In this document: positions 1-11,289 of the stretch, piece by piece
How positions within the stretch are numbered: position 1 is the stretch's first letter
Layout: each line of letters starts with the position of its first letter
Assembly (NCBI RefSeq): GCF_964019385.1
Contig: NC_088645.1
Span: 19,891,158-19,955,157 of the forward strand
Source: Sycon ciliatum
Lineage: Eukaryota > Porifera > Calcarea > Leucosolenida > Sycettidae
Reading direction: 5' to 3'
DNA length: 64,000 nt
The notes under the pieces: model-generated
Seen by the model: the letters and a program-made list of their open reading frames with translations, nothing else
What the model was told of the DNA's origin: nothing
The model's database searches: none
Made by a program: the position numbers and the translations under genes

Positions 1-862
1 GGGCATTATTGCTGTGTGACGATAGGCAGCGCGTCACATGCCTGCATGTCACTGTTGGTGTTCTGAGAAAGAAACATCACTCACGTAGACCTGAGGCGAT
101 CTGCAATTGAGTCAAACTTGTGGGCTGCACGATTGTCGACTAGCAGGGCAATGGACTTGCCTGCTCTGCTGGCCTTACTCACCCAATCCCTAAGCCAGCT
201 GCAGAACACTGCGCTGTTTATCTATGCCTTTGTGTTGCTTTCCCACTTGCCCTGCAGCACAGCAGCTGGGGTAATGTTGGCTGCTTTGAAAGCACGAGGT
301 AGTTTAGAGTACCATATTGCCAAAAGGCGTTGCTTCGCACCATCCATGCTGATGGCGATGGAAACTGTCACCCTGTCCTCCTGGGTCTTGCCTCCTTTCA
401 GCATCTCATCAGTGTGAGCCAGTTTCCGATTCGGCAATGCCCGCCATAACCGGCCCGTTTCATCTATGTTGTACACTCGGCTGGGTCACAGACACTATCA
501 ACATTGGCGAGGATCTCTGACCATGAATGTGTGATTCACGAAATAATTTGCTGCTGCCGAATCTGTGTCACCTGCTTCTCTATGCAGCTTTCTCGACACG
601 ACGCACCGCTTTTTTCAGGAAGCGCTGGACATGCGACTTCCAGGCGATGTCATTTGAAGGCAGTGACGAGCATCCAGCAAGCCCCCTCACATAAGTGTGT
701 CTGCGATCTCCTTGCCCTTTTTACAAGGAGCATTTTGTACGTCTTGATCATCTTGGACATGTCCTTTGGTGCCGTCTCGAGTGCTGCTTCCTTGCGCTTG
801 AGAATGGAGGATATCGTTGACTGAGCGACTTCGAAGTGACGAGCAACATCAGCTTGACTCAT
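1..862 (-). pseudogene. Tigger/pogo-type (CENP-B-like) transposase relic
   Basis: This is a degraded transposase read on the minus strand. Near 862-650 the frame starts with a helix-turn-helix like the CENP-B N-terminal domain (MSQADVARHFEVAQSTISSI). Near 476-222 it shows the start of the DDE domain (YNIDETGRLWRALPNRKLA, then DRVTVSIAISMDGAKQ), which is the usual NxDETG motif of Tigger/pogo and jerky-like transposases. The part between them, about 650-480, is out of frame but still reads GDTDSAAANYF-like residues typical of the family linker. The end of the DDE domain would lie left of base 222 and is broken or cut by the window edge. It is a dead copy; the family assignment is from motif recognition. 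Confidence 0.75.
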
Positions 863-869
863 CTCGGAT

Positions 870-1607
870 TTAGCACCTGTATACAGTTCTCTCTATGTGA
901 CCCACCGTCCTACACGCATCACACTTCGCAGTCTTAAGGTTTGTGACCAGACTTGTCACACCGAGAACATTTCTTGTCGGACGACTTCGGAGTTTGCTTG
1001 CTTCGTCGACGTGCGTGATGCTCCAGTTGAACGGCCGGCGTGGACGGGCTGTGCCGTCAATTGCTCCGAGTCTGGATGCTGTTTCGTAAGCTGATGCCAT
1101 CTTCACGACGTCTGCCAAGCTTGAGTTCTCCTTGGCTTTGGACAAGATCTCCTGCGTGACGCTCATTGACTTACTGACGAACTGATCTCTGATTGTTCTG
1201 TCCAAGTACACATCAAACATAAAATCCATAGCTGCTTTCTGTATTCTTGCTGCATATTGTGTCGCTGACTCTCCATCCTTTTTGACTAGTTCTCTGGAAC
1301 CTATGTGTCGCCACCAACACGCTAACATTCGGTTCGAAGTGCTCCGTGAGCAATGCTTCGATTTCCGCAAATGTCTTCTGCGCTGGGCTGTCGGGCAGAC
1401 AATGACTCTTCAGGATGGAGTAGTTCTCAGCGGACACTCGGTTGATCAGGACAGCTGCTTTCCGTGTGTGTGCGCCGCTCTCTGCTCGGCCGCGATGGCA
1501 CCAGCTGCGACTTGTTCTACGTTGTTCGCGAAAAAATAAAATGTGAATCTCTCTGCGTACTCACGAAAATCACCTTTCTCAAAAAATTCAAGCTTCGTTC
1601 GAGACAT
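870..1607 (-). pseudogene. Ty3/gypsy-like gag relic
   Basis: A minus-strand gag-like reading frame starts at an ATG at 1607 (MSRTKLEFFEKGDF) and runs to a degenerate zinc knuckle at about 870. The capsid-type segment (EALLTEHFEPNVSV, then GESATQYAARIQKAAMDF and LDRTIRDQFVSKSM) matches the pattern of Ty3/gypsy gag proteins. A frameshift near 1290 breaks the frame. The knuckle reads CDACRTVGHIERTVYRC, with the last cysteine displaced from the CX2CX4HX4C spacing. The bases just upstream on the minus strand (about 1640-1625, ending TAACA then TTTGGCGTCGAAG) look like an LTR end and primer-binding site. Downstream it is cut off against the Tigger relic. No pol is present. Confidence 0.65.
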
Positions 1608-2268
1608 CTTCGTCTTCTATCTTCGACGCCAAATTGTTATGTCCTGTCTCCTTGCGGACGAACGTACATGTGCATTCTGTTGCATCCTTACATGCTCTCA
1701 CGAACACTAAGACTCACTACTTATTGGTCTGGTAAAACAACAACAACAATCCAATCCGAGCATGCGCAACCGACACCTGTGGTCAGTGGAGCCCCTGGTA
1801 CCTATCTGCTCTGCATAGGCAATGAAAGTTCAAGCTACATTAGATGCCTACAGGACAGAAAAGATCACAGATGTAGTCTGAGCTATACTCAAACAATATT
1901 GTGAACCTGAATTAATGTATTTTAAAGCAATGCCAAGCGATGGAAACGACGCAAAAACAGTCTAAGAGGAAAATATAAATGTCCAGACTCCGTCTAAGGA
2001 ACACTGCTTTCAAGTGAAATAAAGTAACGCAATGTCATGTCAGCTCATCCTCCTTGTTGCGATACAGTTTTTTTCATGTTTTCAATTAAAAAGAAAGGAC
2101 GAAAGGTTTACAAGTGGCCCATAGTTGTAATTGTGCTAACTGCTGCACGTTATGCCTCATCAATAGCATGTTTCCGCCAGTGTTGGACAACCATGGGTAA
2201 CTTGTCAACCTTTGGTTCTTTCGTCTTAAGTTTGATCTGTGGCTCTCCATCCGAGTATAGTGTTAACC
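1608..2268. other. no gene; probable LTR/leader remnant and unique sequence
   Basis: Bases 1625-1640 probably hold the 3' end of a minus-strand LTR belonging to the gag relic. The other LTR border could not be found. The rest shows no convincing coding or structured signal. Confidence 0.4.
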
Positions 2269-2354
2269 GTGTGTGTGTATGTGTGTGTGTGTGTGTATGT
2301 GTGTGTGTGCGTGCGTGCGTGCGCGCGCGTGCGTGCGTGCATGTGTGTGTGTTG
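2269..2354. repeat. (TG)n microsatellite, interrupted
   Basis: Alternating GT/GC dinucleotides with a few TA interruptions; reading frames across it are low-complexity artefacts. Confidence 0.95.
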
Positions 2355-2489
2355 TGCACAGGTGCGGTGATGACTACGTACGGCCTGGACTACTATGTGG
2401 AGAATGCCGCAGCCGTGCAATATACCTGGCTACTGATGGAGGGGAAGTCCCCGCATCTCAAGTGTGTTCAGGTATGCTTCCAGTGCAAC

Positions 2490-2641
2490 TGCTGCTGTTG
2501 CTGCTGCTGCTGCTGCTGCCACTGCTGCTATTGCTGCTGCCACTGCCGCTATTGCTGCTGCCACTGCCGCTATTGCTGCTGCCACTGCCGCTATTGCTGC
2601 TGCCACTGCCGCTATTGCTGCTGCTGCTGCTGTTGCTCGTG
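2490..2641. repeat. (CTG/CCG/CCA) trinucleotide repeat
   Basis: About 150 bp of trinucleotide repeat built from CTG units with an internal higher-order period (TATTGCTGCTGCCACTGCCG, four copies). It directly precedes the LINE fragment at 2680. Confidence 0.9.
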
Positions 2642-2679
2642 CTAAGCAGCTGCTTTGTAGCATGGGTCTTATTTATGGC

Positions 2680-3223
2680 ATTTTTAAAGGCAGCACCCAT
2701 CCTGGACGACCATGGTCGAGTGACGGTCTACAAGGGATTCGTGCGACCCCTACTTGAATATGCCCCACTGGCCTGGTCGAGCGCAGCCGCAACTAACATG
2801 GCCCAGCTGGACAAGGTTCAGCAACGTGCCCTGCATTTCCTGGGACCTGGAACCATCCTCCAAAGTCTTCAGCTTCGTCGGATGGTGGCAGCCCTGTCAT
2901 ACTTGTTCAAGCTGCACTACATTCCAGGGCCTCCCCAGGTAAAGGCCATGCTGCCACCAACCAAGCCCCCTGCCGTAGCTAGCATGTGCACACGGCAAAA
3001 ACGTCAGACGCACCATGCCTTTCAGCTGAAGTGGACACTCCCTCGCACAGCCCCTGACTACCTCCTGCTATCCTTCCCCTTCTTCGCCATCACACCCTGG
3101 AACAACCTGCCTGCGGACCTCCTGCTTCACGAGCCTCATTCAAGACGCTTCCAAACCTTCAAGGTCAACGTATGTAAAGATCTAATCCGAAAGAGATGGC
3201 TGTGGTCCACACAGTATCTGTGA
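2680..3223 (+). pseudogene. C-terminal fragment of a non-LTR reverse transcriptase (LINE)
   Basis: An open frame of about 180 residues matches the region after the reverse transcriptase palm in jockey/CR1/L2-group LINEs: GFVRPLLEYAPLAWSS, LDKVQQRALHFLGP, RRMVAALSYLFKLHYI and a terminal ITPWNNLPADLL. It ends with a proper stop at 3221-3223. The 5' side is cut off and replaced by simple repeats, as expected of a 5'-truncated LINE insertion. The 3' UTR probably continues to about 3320. Confidence 0.8.
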
Positions 3224-4058
3224 CGATGATATTGAGATTTGAGACCCATTTAGTATTTACCTCTCTACTACTACTTGCTTGTTATGATTATTGTTCTCTT
3301 TCTTCATTTTCCCTCCTGGTTTAGTCATTACACGTATTTATAATTATTATTTGGTGCAATACTAGCGCCCCTTTCTCGCACCAAATTATTATTCTTGCTA
3401 CCTGACCATGCACCCCCCCCCCCCCTTTTTTTTTCGATGCCAGGTTGCAACGCTAACGCCGAGACCCCTGGTCGGTCGAGTTGCTCCCTGTACATCGGCA
3501 CGTCGTCCCTACATCCCCTGTGTCTTGTCTTGTGTTTGTCTCCACATGTCTCTTTGTAGGGCCGTGTTCCCAAAAAAAAAAAAAATGGACTTATTTGTTG
3601 TTTTGCCTTTGAGTATATTGTGTGTGTGTATGTGTGTATTGTGTGTGTCTCTCTCCCTCTGTCTACCTGTTTGCCTGTGTGTCTGTCTGCATCGGTGTTC
3701 ATGTCCGTGCGTTTTCAACGCTCCAGACATGGGTCATGTTGACGGCCGTTTGGCCACTGCTGTTGATCGCTGGACTTCTTGTGCAATGCCTCAAGACGGG
3801 AAAGAAGAAGGACGAGGATGAGGAGGATGGAGATGGCGAAAGACGAGGTGAGTGGGTGTAGTCTGACAAGGGTAATCAAGTAGGAATACACTGCTTCTAT
3901 GTGCCAGCTGGCTGCTATCGGAGGCATGATGATTACAAGTGACGCGGAACTTTTTCCTGCTTGCCAGTGCCCACTGTTGCCTTGTGGATTGCGCTAGTGG
4001 CCATGTGATTACATCATTAATTGACGTTCTTTGTACATGATGGCATCATCATTTGACA
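3224..4058. other. no gene; simple repeats and a dispersed repeat unit
   Basis: Contains a C/T homopolymer (3411-3434), followed about 10 bp later by GGTTGCAACGCTAACGCCGA and GACCC, a unit that recurs next to other pyrimidine tracts (24.1 kb minus strand, 27.4 kb). A TG/TC-rich stretch spans 3611-3690. The long frames here run through low-complexity sequence. Confidence 0.6.
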
Positions 4059-4060
4059 TA

Positions 4061-4421
4061 CCGTATTTTACCGGTTGTAAGTCGACCCCGGTTATAAGTC
4101 GTCCCCCTATCCGGAGGTCTCAGTTCTGCGTTTTAAAGTTATCACCCAACGAAGCACTACTAACAACTCCCTGCTACTAACATATCAACAAATCATGTAA
4201 ACTTTCCTTATTGGAGGGTATAACGTCCCAGTCCTCGAAAAAGGCCAATAAACTGGCACAAATGTGTACACACGGTGCACTCGTGCATGCAGTGCAGGTC
4301 ATTTTTTGTAAAATACTGATAGTTCCCGGTTATAAGTCGAATCCCGGTTGTAAGTCGACCCCCACCCTTTCTCCTTCTATTTTTAGTCGTGAAAGGTCGA
4401 CTTACAACCGGACAAATGCGG
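4061..4421. mobile_element. TA-flanked MITE (Tc1/mariner-like)
   Basis: Terminal inverted repeats of about 21 bp (CCGTATTTTACCGGTTGTAA on the left, and the reverse complement of CTTACAACCGGACAAATGCGG on the right) are flanked by TA on both sides (4059-4060 and 4422-4423). The inside repeats the same GGTTRTAAGTCGACCC motif in both directions. It is non-coding. An imperfect 22-bp direct repeat (TGATGRCATCATCAKTTGAC) lies just outside each end, at 4038 and 4435. Confidence 0.8.
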
Positions 4422-4483
4422 TACTTTCTATATGATGACATCATCAGTTGACATGCTTGGTATTATTATTATTATTATTATTA

Positions 4484-5028
4484 TTGTAGAAAGGAAAAGG
4501 ACATATGGATACGAGTTAAGAGTAACTCTCCATCACTGTAACTGGATACTATATACAGTCAGAAAGTGCAATAACTAGGCACAAAACTGACAAGAGTACT
4601 GAGACATTCGACGTCCTGACACCTAGCTTCAACACATCTCCGTAGCGCTAACCGACAGCCTTCCAACTTGGAAGGTGCTTTGCTGCTTCGAATTGTAGTT
4701 AGACCGCTTTGTCAAATATCGTACTGGTCTTGTCATCGTCCAGTAACAATCGACATTCTTTGTTCCGTTCGGACTGTGGCTTTTGCTCGTTTTCGTTGCG
4801 CTTGCCTTCCCCTCTTTGGTCTTTTCATAACCTTGAACCTTCCAAGTTGGAAGGCTGTCGGTTAGCGCTACGGAGATGTGTTGAAGCTAGGTGTCAGGAC
4901 GTCAAATGTCTCAGTACTCTTGTTAGTTTTGTGCCTAGTTATTGCACTTTCTGACTGTATATAGGATCCAGTTACAGTGATGGAGAGTTACTCTTAACTC
5001 GTATCCATATGTCCTTTTCCTTTCTACA
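4484..5028. mobile_element. foldback element with ~190-bp inverted arms
   Basis: The left arm (4484-4673) and right arm (4839-5028) are near-identical inverted copies, about 97% by eye, starting TGTAGAAAGGAAAAGGACAT. Each arm ends at a 17-bp palindrome, CCTTCCAACTTGGAAGG. The 165-bp centre is unique and shows no gene. The left end abuts an (ATT)n tract at 4461-4483. The same arm motifs recur in the larger foldback at 58496-59225, so the two belong to one family. Confidence 0.85.
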
Positions 5029-5324
5029 TTTATTTATGGCTCAACATCCAAGTTTCAAATTATTATTATTATTAAATTTTTGATAGGGCAATCCCCACAG
5101 GCCTAAGGCCTTTTGACAGGGTACCCTCAGAAATGAAGAACAGAATTACGGAAGGTATGCAGGGAAGAACTTAAGCGGACCTCGGCTGGGAGGGCATTCC
5201 AGCGGTCAGAGCCAAGGAAAGTGAGAGAAAATAAACCATAGCGACGTTTGGCTGTCGGAAGAGCAAGGGAAGAGGACACTTGAGAGCGGGTGCGAGAAAT
5301 AGTGCAGGTAGAATTAGAGCGGAG

Positions 5325-6842
5325 TCAGAAACAGTTAGCAACAAGGACACTAGCCAGATCATGAAGCGCACGGTACGTTAGAACGTACAGCTTGAATTGG
5401 TACCTGACAGACAAGGGAATGATATGGTAGCGGGCAATAACAAGGGACACATCAGATACGCGGGGCATGCAAAATACAATACGCAGCGCTCTATTGCTAA
5501 GTCGGACAACACGGTCATGGAGGGAGGCAGACAGGCAGTGAGCAAAGGAATTAGACCCATACTCAAGTATGGACTGAAAGGAACAGATGTAGAAAGCCCT
5601 CTTAGCATCGATCGTTAAATGGTCTCGGACCTTTCTAAAGATTCCTAACTTACAGCCTAGTTTACGTTCTAATTGTGAAAAGTGAACTCCAAAGGAGAGA
5701 TGTTCGTCAAGAACTATACCAAGGTATATCACCTGCGAAGTGCTCTGAACTGTTGTACGAGATCTGACTGGACTGGGTGTCTGAGCATTGCACGGTGCGC
5801 CCGTTTGCGCTTAAACAATAGAAGGCGGAGTTCATCATCCATCCATCCATGGGGCTGGAGTGTATGCTTTCTTGATATTCACACGTTTAGCAGGGCAATG
5901 CTCGTCTAGTGCACCCTGAACTGCAGTCTGCCAATGTAAAATGCGTGTGTTTAGAGACTCTGGCGATGAGGCATTAGTGTGGTGGGACAGGTTGAACATT
6001 TTCTCAGCGGCTGTTTCTTGGAAATCTATGATATTCAGAGACCAAACTGGTGGCTTGCGTATCTGTATTTGTCTACTCGTCTGGTGTGGCTGAGCATCAG
6101 AATGGACGGTGAAATGAACATGAACCAGATTATGGTCTGAAATATCACACGCAACTACAGTCGAACTACTGAAGACTATATCAGTCCCGCTGAGTACTGC
6201 AGGTGGTGTGGTGAGAGTGGAGTTGGGTGCTAATAGTGAGCCTAATACTAGATCTATCGTTGTTCCGCTTGGATACCTGGTTGGTGAGGTGACAACATTT
6301 CGGAGGTCGAAATCACTACAGAGTGTTTGTAGATGAGAGTAGTGTGTATGATTAGGATCTTGTACATTCACATTGAAATCTCCTAGAACAATAGAGGAGG
6401 TGGAGGCTGGGGCATGTCTCAGCGAGTCGTCGATCAAGTCAGTGAGGATCGACCAGAAGCTTACAGGTACCGCTGGCGCTCGGTACATGCCGAATATGGT
6501 CAATGGTTGTTGGCATACATTTATCTGCACAGCAAGCACTTCCACGTCTGAGGAGTGGTGTAATCTCCGATTATCATACTCATCTCTAACATACATGCAG
6601 ACACCGCCTCCTCTCCCAGTCTGCCTGTCCTGTCTGTGCACGGTGTAGTTCGGTATGTTTATACAGTTATCAAGGACAGTGTCAGTCAACCATGTTTCAG
6701 TGAGGGTCAATACATCAATATTATGAGCATGTAGAAGTGATTTGATCTCATGCAATTTATTATAAAGACTACATACATTAATATGAGCAATACTTAGCTT
6801 GCGAGTTGTAGCTGTTGATGTTGGGGATGCCCTTGGTGTGTC
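5325..6842 (-). pseudogene. LINE ORF2: endonuclease plus truncated reverse transcriptase
   Basis: The frame opens directly after the ORF1 stop and reads an apurinic-type endonuclease: HINVCSLYNKLHEI, LTLTETWL (catalytic Glu), FGMYRAP, IVLGDFNVNV and ISDHNLVHVHF. There is no ATG before the catalytic motifs. Near 5835 the frame breaks in a short GGAT repeat that looks like a 4-bp slippage. It then continues one frame over (DELRLLLFKRKRAHRAML) to about 5745. There it jumps straight to VIYLGIVLDEHLSF and the thumb/C-terminal part, ending at 5325. The whole palm domain with its FADD box is therefore deleted. The endonuclease would nick target DNA and the lost domain would do target-primed reverse transcription. 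Confidence 0.85.
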
Positions 6843-7949
6843 CTATTGGGTCGCGTCATGGTCATGTAGCATCCGTTCGATGTCCTCATCTGTGAGCACT
6901 TTGCCTCCGGAGATAATTGTATCGCTTGGCAGGTGGCACTGTATACCCTTACTGCGAAGGGCCTTCATTTTGGGCACCAGAGCCGTTCTCCGTGCTTGTT
7001 CGGGCCATGTCAGATCGTAATGAATGTAAACATTAGCCCCTTTGAAGGTAGCGTCGCGACGGTGCCTCATCAGGGTTGCCTTGCCGCTCTCAGTTAGGGC
7101 TACGTGGACTAACCGCGGCTTTATTTGGTGGGCAGTGGTGCTTGCGTTATTTGAACCGCGCGTTCCGATACGCGATGCGGACTTCACGTCCACGGCGGCT
7201 AAATTGGGCACCAGTGTCGGCACTAGAGTCGCAAGATCTTCGGACGGGAGCTCTTCCAGGCCACGCAGTATGACATTGTTGGAGCGCAATCTGGACTCTG
7301 TGGCCTCCTCAATCAGGTCACGCACCTTGATGTGGAGGTCATTTAAGGCAGGTGTTGCCGTGCATGGTGGGTTGGGGGTGGCGCCAGCCTGGCTGCTGTT
7401 GATGTTTGCAATCTTCTTTTCCATGTTGCTAATGGCGGATTTTGCAACATTCTCTACATTATTGACGGATTCAGCACACTTGTCGACAAGCACCCTTAGC
7501 TTACGGTTCTCAGCGGTCAGTCTCCTGAGTTCCTCTCGTTGCTGATCGTGCCGCAACTCCACTGCGCACACACGTACCTTCAGCGGTTCTACGATGTCTT
7601 CAGCAACGCGGCGAAGATCATCACGCAGTTCTCGCTTGAACTCTTTTAGCATTCTGGAGAACTCAGACAGCCCGCTGCCAGCTGGGGTACTGTCGCTGGT
7701 TGTCAGCAGCACGCACGGGGTCTTGTCAGTTCCAGGTGGGCGGGGCACTGCCAGAACCGGATCGTCATCCGTGGCACGCAAACTTTCTGCTGGGCTTTCC
7801 GCTTGTCTCTTCGTAGATCTACGTTCCTTGGGCGCGGCGTCACTGTCTGAAGACCTAGAACCACTACCGAAGGGTGACTGATTCCCCCCACGGCCAGCGT
7901 GGCTTTGGGAAGTCATCTTGCGGACAAGATTCTTAACAGCTTTCGACAT
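6843..7949 (-). CDS. LINE ORF1 protein (coiled coil, RNA-binding type)
   Basis: An intact 368-residue frame. The first ~100 residues are basic and Ser/Pro-rich. Residues ~100-200 have the heptad pattern of a coiled coil (LRRLTAENRKLRVLVDKC). From ~225 the segment SNNVILRGLEELPSED starts an RRM-like RNA-binding domain of the transposase-22/L1-ORF1 type, followed by a basic C-terminal domain (TWPEQARRTALVPKMKALRS). In LINEs such proteins trimerise and coat the element RNA. The TAG stop lies in the same frame as ORF2. The frame is intact although the element is defective, so decay is recent or the protein could act in trans. Confidence 0.8.
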   Translation of the reverse strand: MSKAVKNLVRKMTSQSHAGRGGNQSPFGSGSRSSDSDAAPKERRSTKRQAESPAESLRATDDDPVLAVPRPPGTDKTPCVLLTTSDSTPAGSGLSEFSRMLKEFKRELRDDLRRVAEDIVEPLKVRVCAVELRHDQQREELRRLTAENRKLRVLVDKCAESVNNVENVAKSAISNMEKKIANINSSQAGATPNPPCTATPALNDLHIKVRDLIEEATESRLRSNNVILRGLEELPSEDLATLVPTLVPNLAAVDVKSASRIGTRGSNNASTTAHQIKPRLVHVALTESGKATLMRHRRDATFKGANVYIHYDLTWPEQARRTALVPKMKALRSKGIQCHLPSDTIISGGKVLTDEDIERMLHDHDATQ

Positions 7950-8180
7950 GGCATCCGGATTGAGTATGCGCTCTCAATTGCGAATGGCAAAGCCACAGCA
8001 CAGTGATGCACTAGCTCAAGCGAATCCATTCACTTACGCTGTGTACTTGCGCCCACAGGAGAATCCCCTCGTTCACCACCATGACGTCATCTGTACAACC
8101 TCTATAGAACAATAGAGTCAATGGTGAAGACACAGTTGAGAAGATTGCCTTTGGAGAATTTGCCTTTGGAGATCAGAAAT

Positions 8181-8694
8181 TAGTGATGAAACGAATAGCA
8201 AATCCCAGTAGCCGGATATTCTGTGGCTTAACGAACGAACGAACGAACGAATATTCTTTTGTTACACGGATGACATCACACACCTTCCTCTCAGTAATTT
8301 TATTGGATATTGCCACTATCATTAGGCATGGCAAACGAAGGCACATATTTCTCGATCATTCCTAGGTCAATGTTCACAAAATCCCCAGCTGAAGCGCATT
8401 TTGCACGCTAAAAAAACCCAGCTTGAGACGAGATTTTTCGTTCGAGCGCCGTAACTCCACTCCAGAACCTCGGATCGCATTCGGGTTGCTTGGAGACGAC
8501 AGCTGACAGTTTTCTAATGCCGATAGAGCTGTCGAGGAAGCGATCCGGTCAAGTATTAGCGAAGATACGAAAGTTTGAAATCGCCCGGTAAACTCTGTGT
8601 ACCGGGTTAATGAATATTCGCCATGAGAAATATTCGTTCGAATGTGACAAACCGAACGAATATTCGAATATTTAGTATATTCGTTTCACCACTA
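8181..8694. mobile_element. hAT-type MITE with perfect 8-bp TSD
   Basis: Inverted ends TAGTGATGAAACGAATA and TATTCGTTTCACCACTA are flanked by the exact direct repeat TCAGAAAT (8173-8180 and 8695-8702). An 8-bp duplication with TAGTGRTG ends is diagnostic of hAT insertions. The right side is rich in ATTCG motifs (GAACGAATATTCGAATA) and the left holds a short (ACGA)n tract. No transposase is encoded. Confidence 0.92.
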
Positions 8695-8899
8695 TCAGAA
8701 ATACAGATTGCCAGATTTGAATCGGAATTCCACGCGATGTTTGGGTCAGTAGGCTGCGTATACTGTGTGTACATAGTCTTTGTGTTGTAGTGCAATGCAC
8801 GTAAAAGTATGCGTACAGTGTATGATGATGGTGTTGTGGAGTTTATGCTTTTCACTACACTGTACAGCCTTTTTACTGACTCAATATATCACTGTTGTA

Positions 8900-8982
<83 letters not shown>

Positions 8983-9044
8983 GCGTGCGTGCGTGTGCGT
9001 GCGTGTGTGTGTGTGTGTGTTCGTGTGTACATGTGTGTGTGTGT

Positions 9045-9108
<64 letters not shown>

Positions 9109-9112
9109 TCGT
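8900..9112. repeat. (TG)n microsatellite, ~210 bp
   Basis: Nearly pure GT repeat with a few GC interruptions; can adopt Z-DNA. No coding meaning. Confidence 0.97.
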
Positions 9113-11289
9113 GTCTTTGTTTTTGTCTTGTTCTGCCCCCTCTCCCCTTCAGGATATCGCCGCCGTGGGTCCAAGCAAGAAAGAGTATGGTTTTCTGAAC
9201 GTGTGCCTCTCCTGAAAGCCTCCTAGAGTGTCTGTAGGCATAGTTGTGTTATTGTAGGACCCCCGGGGCTCTTAGCCAAATCTGCACCGGCTTGTACGGC
9301 TGTATGGCGCCCGCCACAGTGTTTGTTATTCACCCCTGGTGTCATTGAACACTATCTCCATAGGGGTTGAGTGTGTAATGTACTGGTAGTGACAAGATGG
9401 CTTCTCATGCATACCAAGCCATGCTGGCATACCATGATGACGTCATGATTATGTCATCATTGTGTTGCTAGTCTGCCTGTCCGTCTGATTCACCAGCAGG
9501 ACATGTATTCCCCGCTTTGTACCAGGGTTGTCAGTGAGTTAGCTCTACTCCATCGACCCACGGTTCTCACACACGATGCTCACAGAGATGTTCACTGCCG
9601 TATTCCGGCACTTTGCCATACCCTGTTTGGCTGTTCCGTCACGGTGCAGTACACAAGCAAGCCGCCGGTGGAATTGTATCTCATACATGTGGTCACTGTC
9701 TCGTTCATTATGCCGTACTTCTGGGTTGACGCTGTTCTCCCAGTCACAGAGCATTGTCACCGGTGCCTCTGCGTGTGTGGGCTTGCCAACCGGTTTGGTC
9801 CGTGTGTGTATGTGTGTGTGTGTACGTGTATGTGTGTGTGTGTACGTGTGTGTATGTGTGCCACTGTGTATGTGTGCCACTTGTCCTCGTCGCCATGCCA
9901 CCTGTCCAGGGTCATCTGATGAGGGACATTGGTTAAGGAAATGCCACTGCCATGAATATCATTCCATGCCACTCTTGAAGCACCGAATCTCTCCATCATC
10001 CCGTCCAGTCTGCCACCCGCTTGTCCAACTACATGCCATGTGCCTACCTTTTTTACCATGATCAACCTGAAACAAGGTACCGAGCTATCTGCTAGCTTAA
10101 TTTGTGCAGTGTGTGCACGACCATCTAGATTATCGCCTTTGCACACATCAAAAGTCAGTAGACGTTTACTATATTCTCGTGTTCTCTCAGTCTCGATAAA
10201 CTAGCTATCTTGTTCAGTGTACACTTCTAGTCTGGGTTTCAATCTCCTTTTTTGTATCCACCGTATCGGCAGTTACTCAGTTTCTCTTCACTTCTGTTGC
10301 CTCCCCTCACTCCTCTATGTTGAAGTTTATCGATTCCTATTCTCTTTGCCAAGTTCTACTTTATTTTTAAGTAACAGTTTATCTTTATTTCGCGCCGTTC
10401 TCTTCGTCAAAGCACATAAATCTCCGACTGTATTTCAATTTCTACAGAATTTTTCAGCACCGGGAAGTGCATTTAATCACCTGGCAGCTGCATTCAGTTC
10501 ATTGGGCACTATTTGCGTGCAAAAGGACGCGTTCCTTTGTTATCATTCTGTTTTCCCTTTCCTCTAGATAGGAAAGCAGTGCTGTCAGCTCTGACAGGTA
10601 ATTATGTTGTATTCTTGTTTATACTCGCGTTTTCGCATCCTATTTTTCTGTCAACTGCCTCGAGCCACCTATTGAGAGGTGGCCGCCTGGACTTTCGAAC
10701 TCATGCTTTGTGTGCGTATGGCAGTGTGAAACTGCTGAACATGTAGGGGATTGTAGGCGCTTTGCACCACACCTCCATTCGCCTTGTACAGCTTGTACAC
10801 TTCCATTCGCCTTGTATGGCGCACTGGCGTTGTACCACGCCTCCATTTGCCTTGTACGGCAAACAGGACCAGCTTCCTTATCAAGATCCGGTGTGCTATT
10901 CACCCTCACAGGGCGAGCAAGGTTAACCTGTGTAATAGGTCTGCACTCGTCCGGCTTTGTTTTACGGCCGGGTGCCACGAATGACTGACTCACCATGCCG
11001 TGTATAGTGCATACTGCATACGACACTCGGTATTATACCGAATGGCCTGGTGATGGGTATGTTGAACACAACTGTGTACTTTGAGCCTTTGTCTGCAAAA
11101 ATACAGTGATGAGATTGGTAATAATAATATGCATGCTATGCCTACTTGTAGAAATCAGCATAGCATACGGAAAACTATAAAACTGATAGCTTGTCCCAAT
11201 GTGTGAATTAATTGTTCAAAAAATATATAAAAAACTGCATGTCTTTGGGGCATATTAATCGATGGCGTTGCGGTCGGTACTTGATGTTT
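9113..11289. other. no gene recognised
   Basis: About 2.2 kb between the TG repeat and the first transgelin-like gene. It holds a (GT)n stretch at 9806-9868 and a short cluster of imperfect repeats at 10770-10865 (CGCCTTGTA(C/T)GGC-like units). Reading frames here show no family pattern. Confidence 0.5.

Larger units (their letters stand above)
5058..7949 (-). mobile_element. L2/CR1-like LINE, internally deleted
   Basis: A minus-strand non-LTR retrotransposon with ORF1 (7949-6843), an endonuclease-bearing ORF2, the C-terminal part of the reverse transcriptase region and a 3' UTR. It ends in an (AAT)n tail near 5058-5070, typical of L2-type LINEs. The reverse transcriptase catalytic core is missing, so it cannot move on its own. 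The 5' UTR may continue to about 8100; no clear border or target duplication was seen. Confidence 0.85.

Noticed and set aside
2273..2700. Cys/Val-rich and Leu-rich frames over TG and trinucleotide repeats
   Set aside because: Low-complexity repeat translation; only the LINE part after 2680 has protein similarity.
8780..9226. Frames across the 210-bp TG repeat
   Set aside because: Open only because TG repeats rarely contain stops; no domain on either side.
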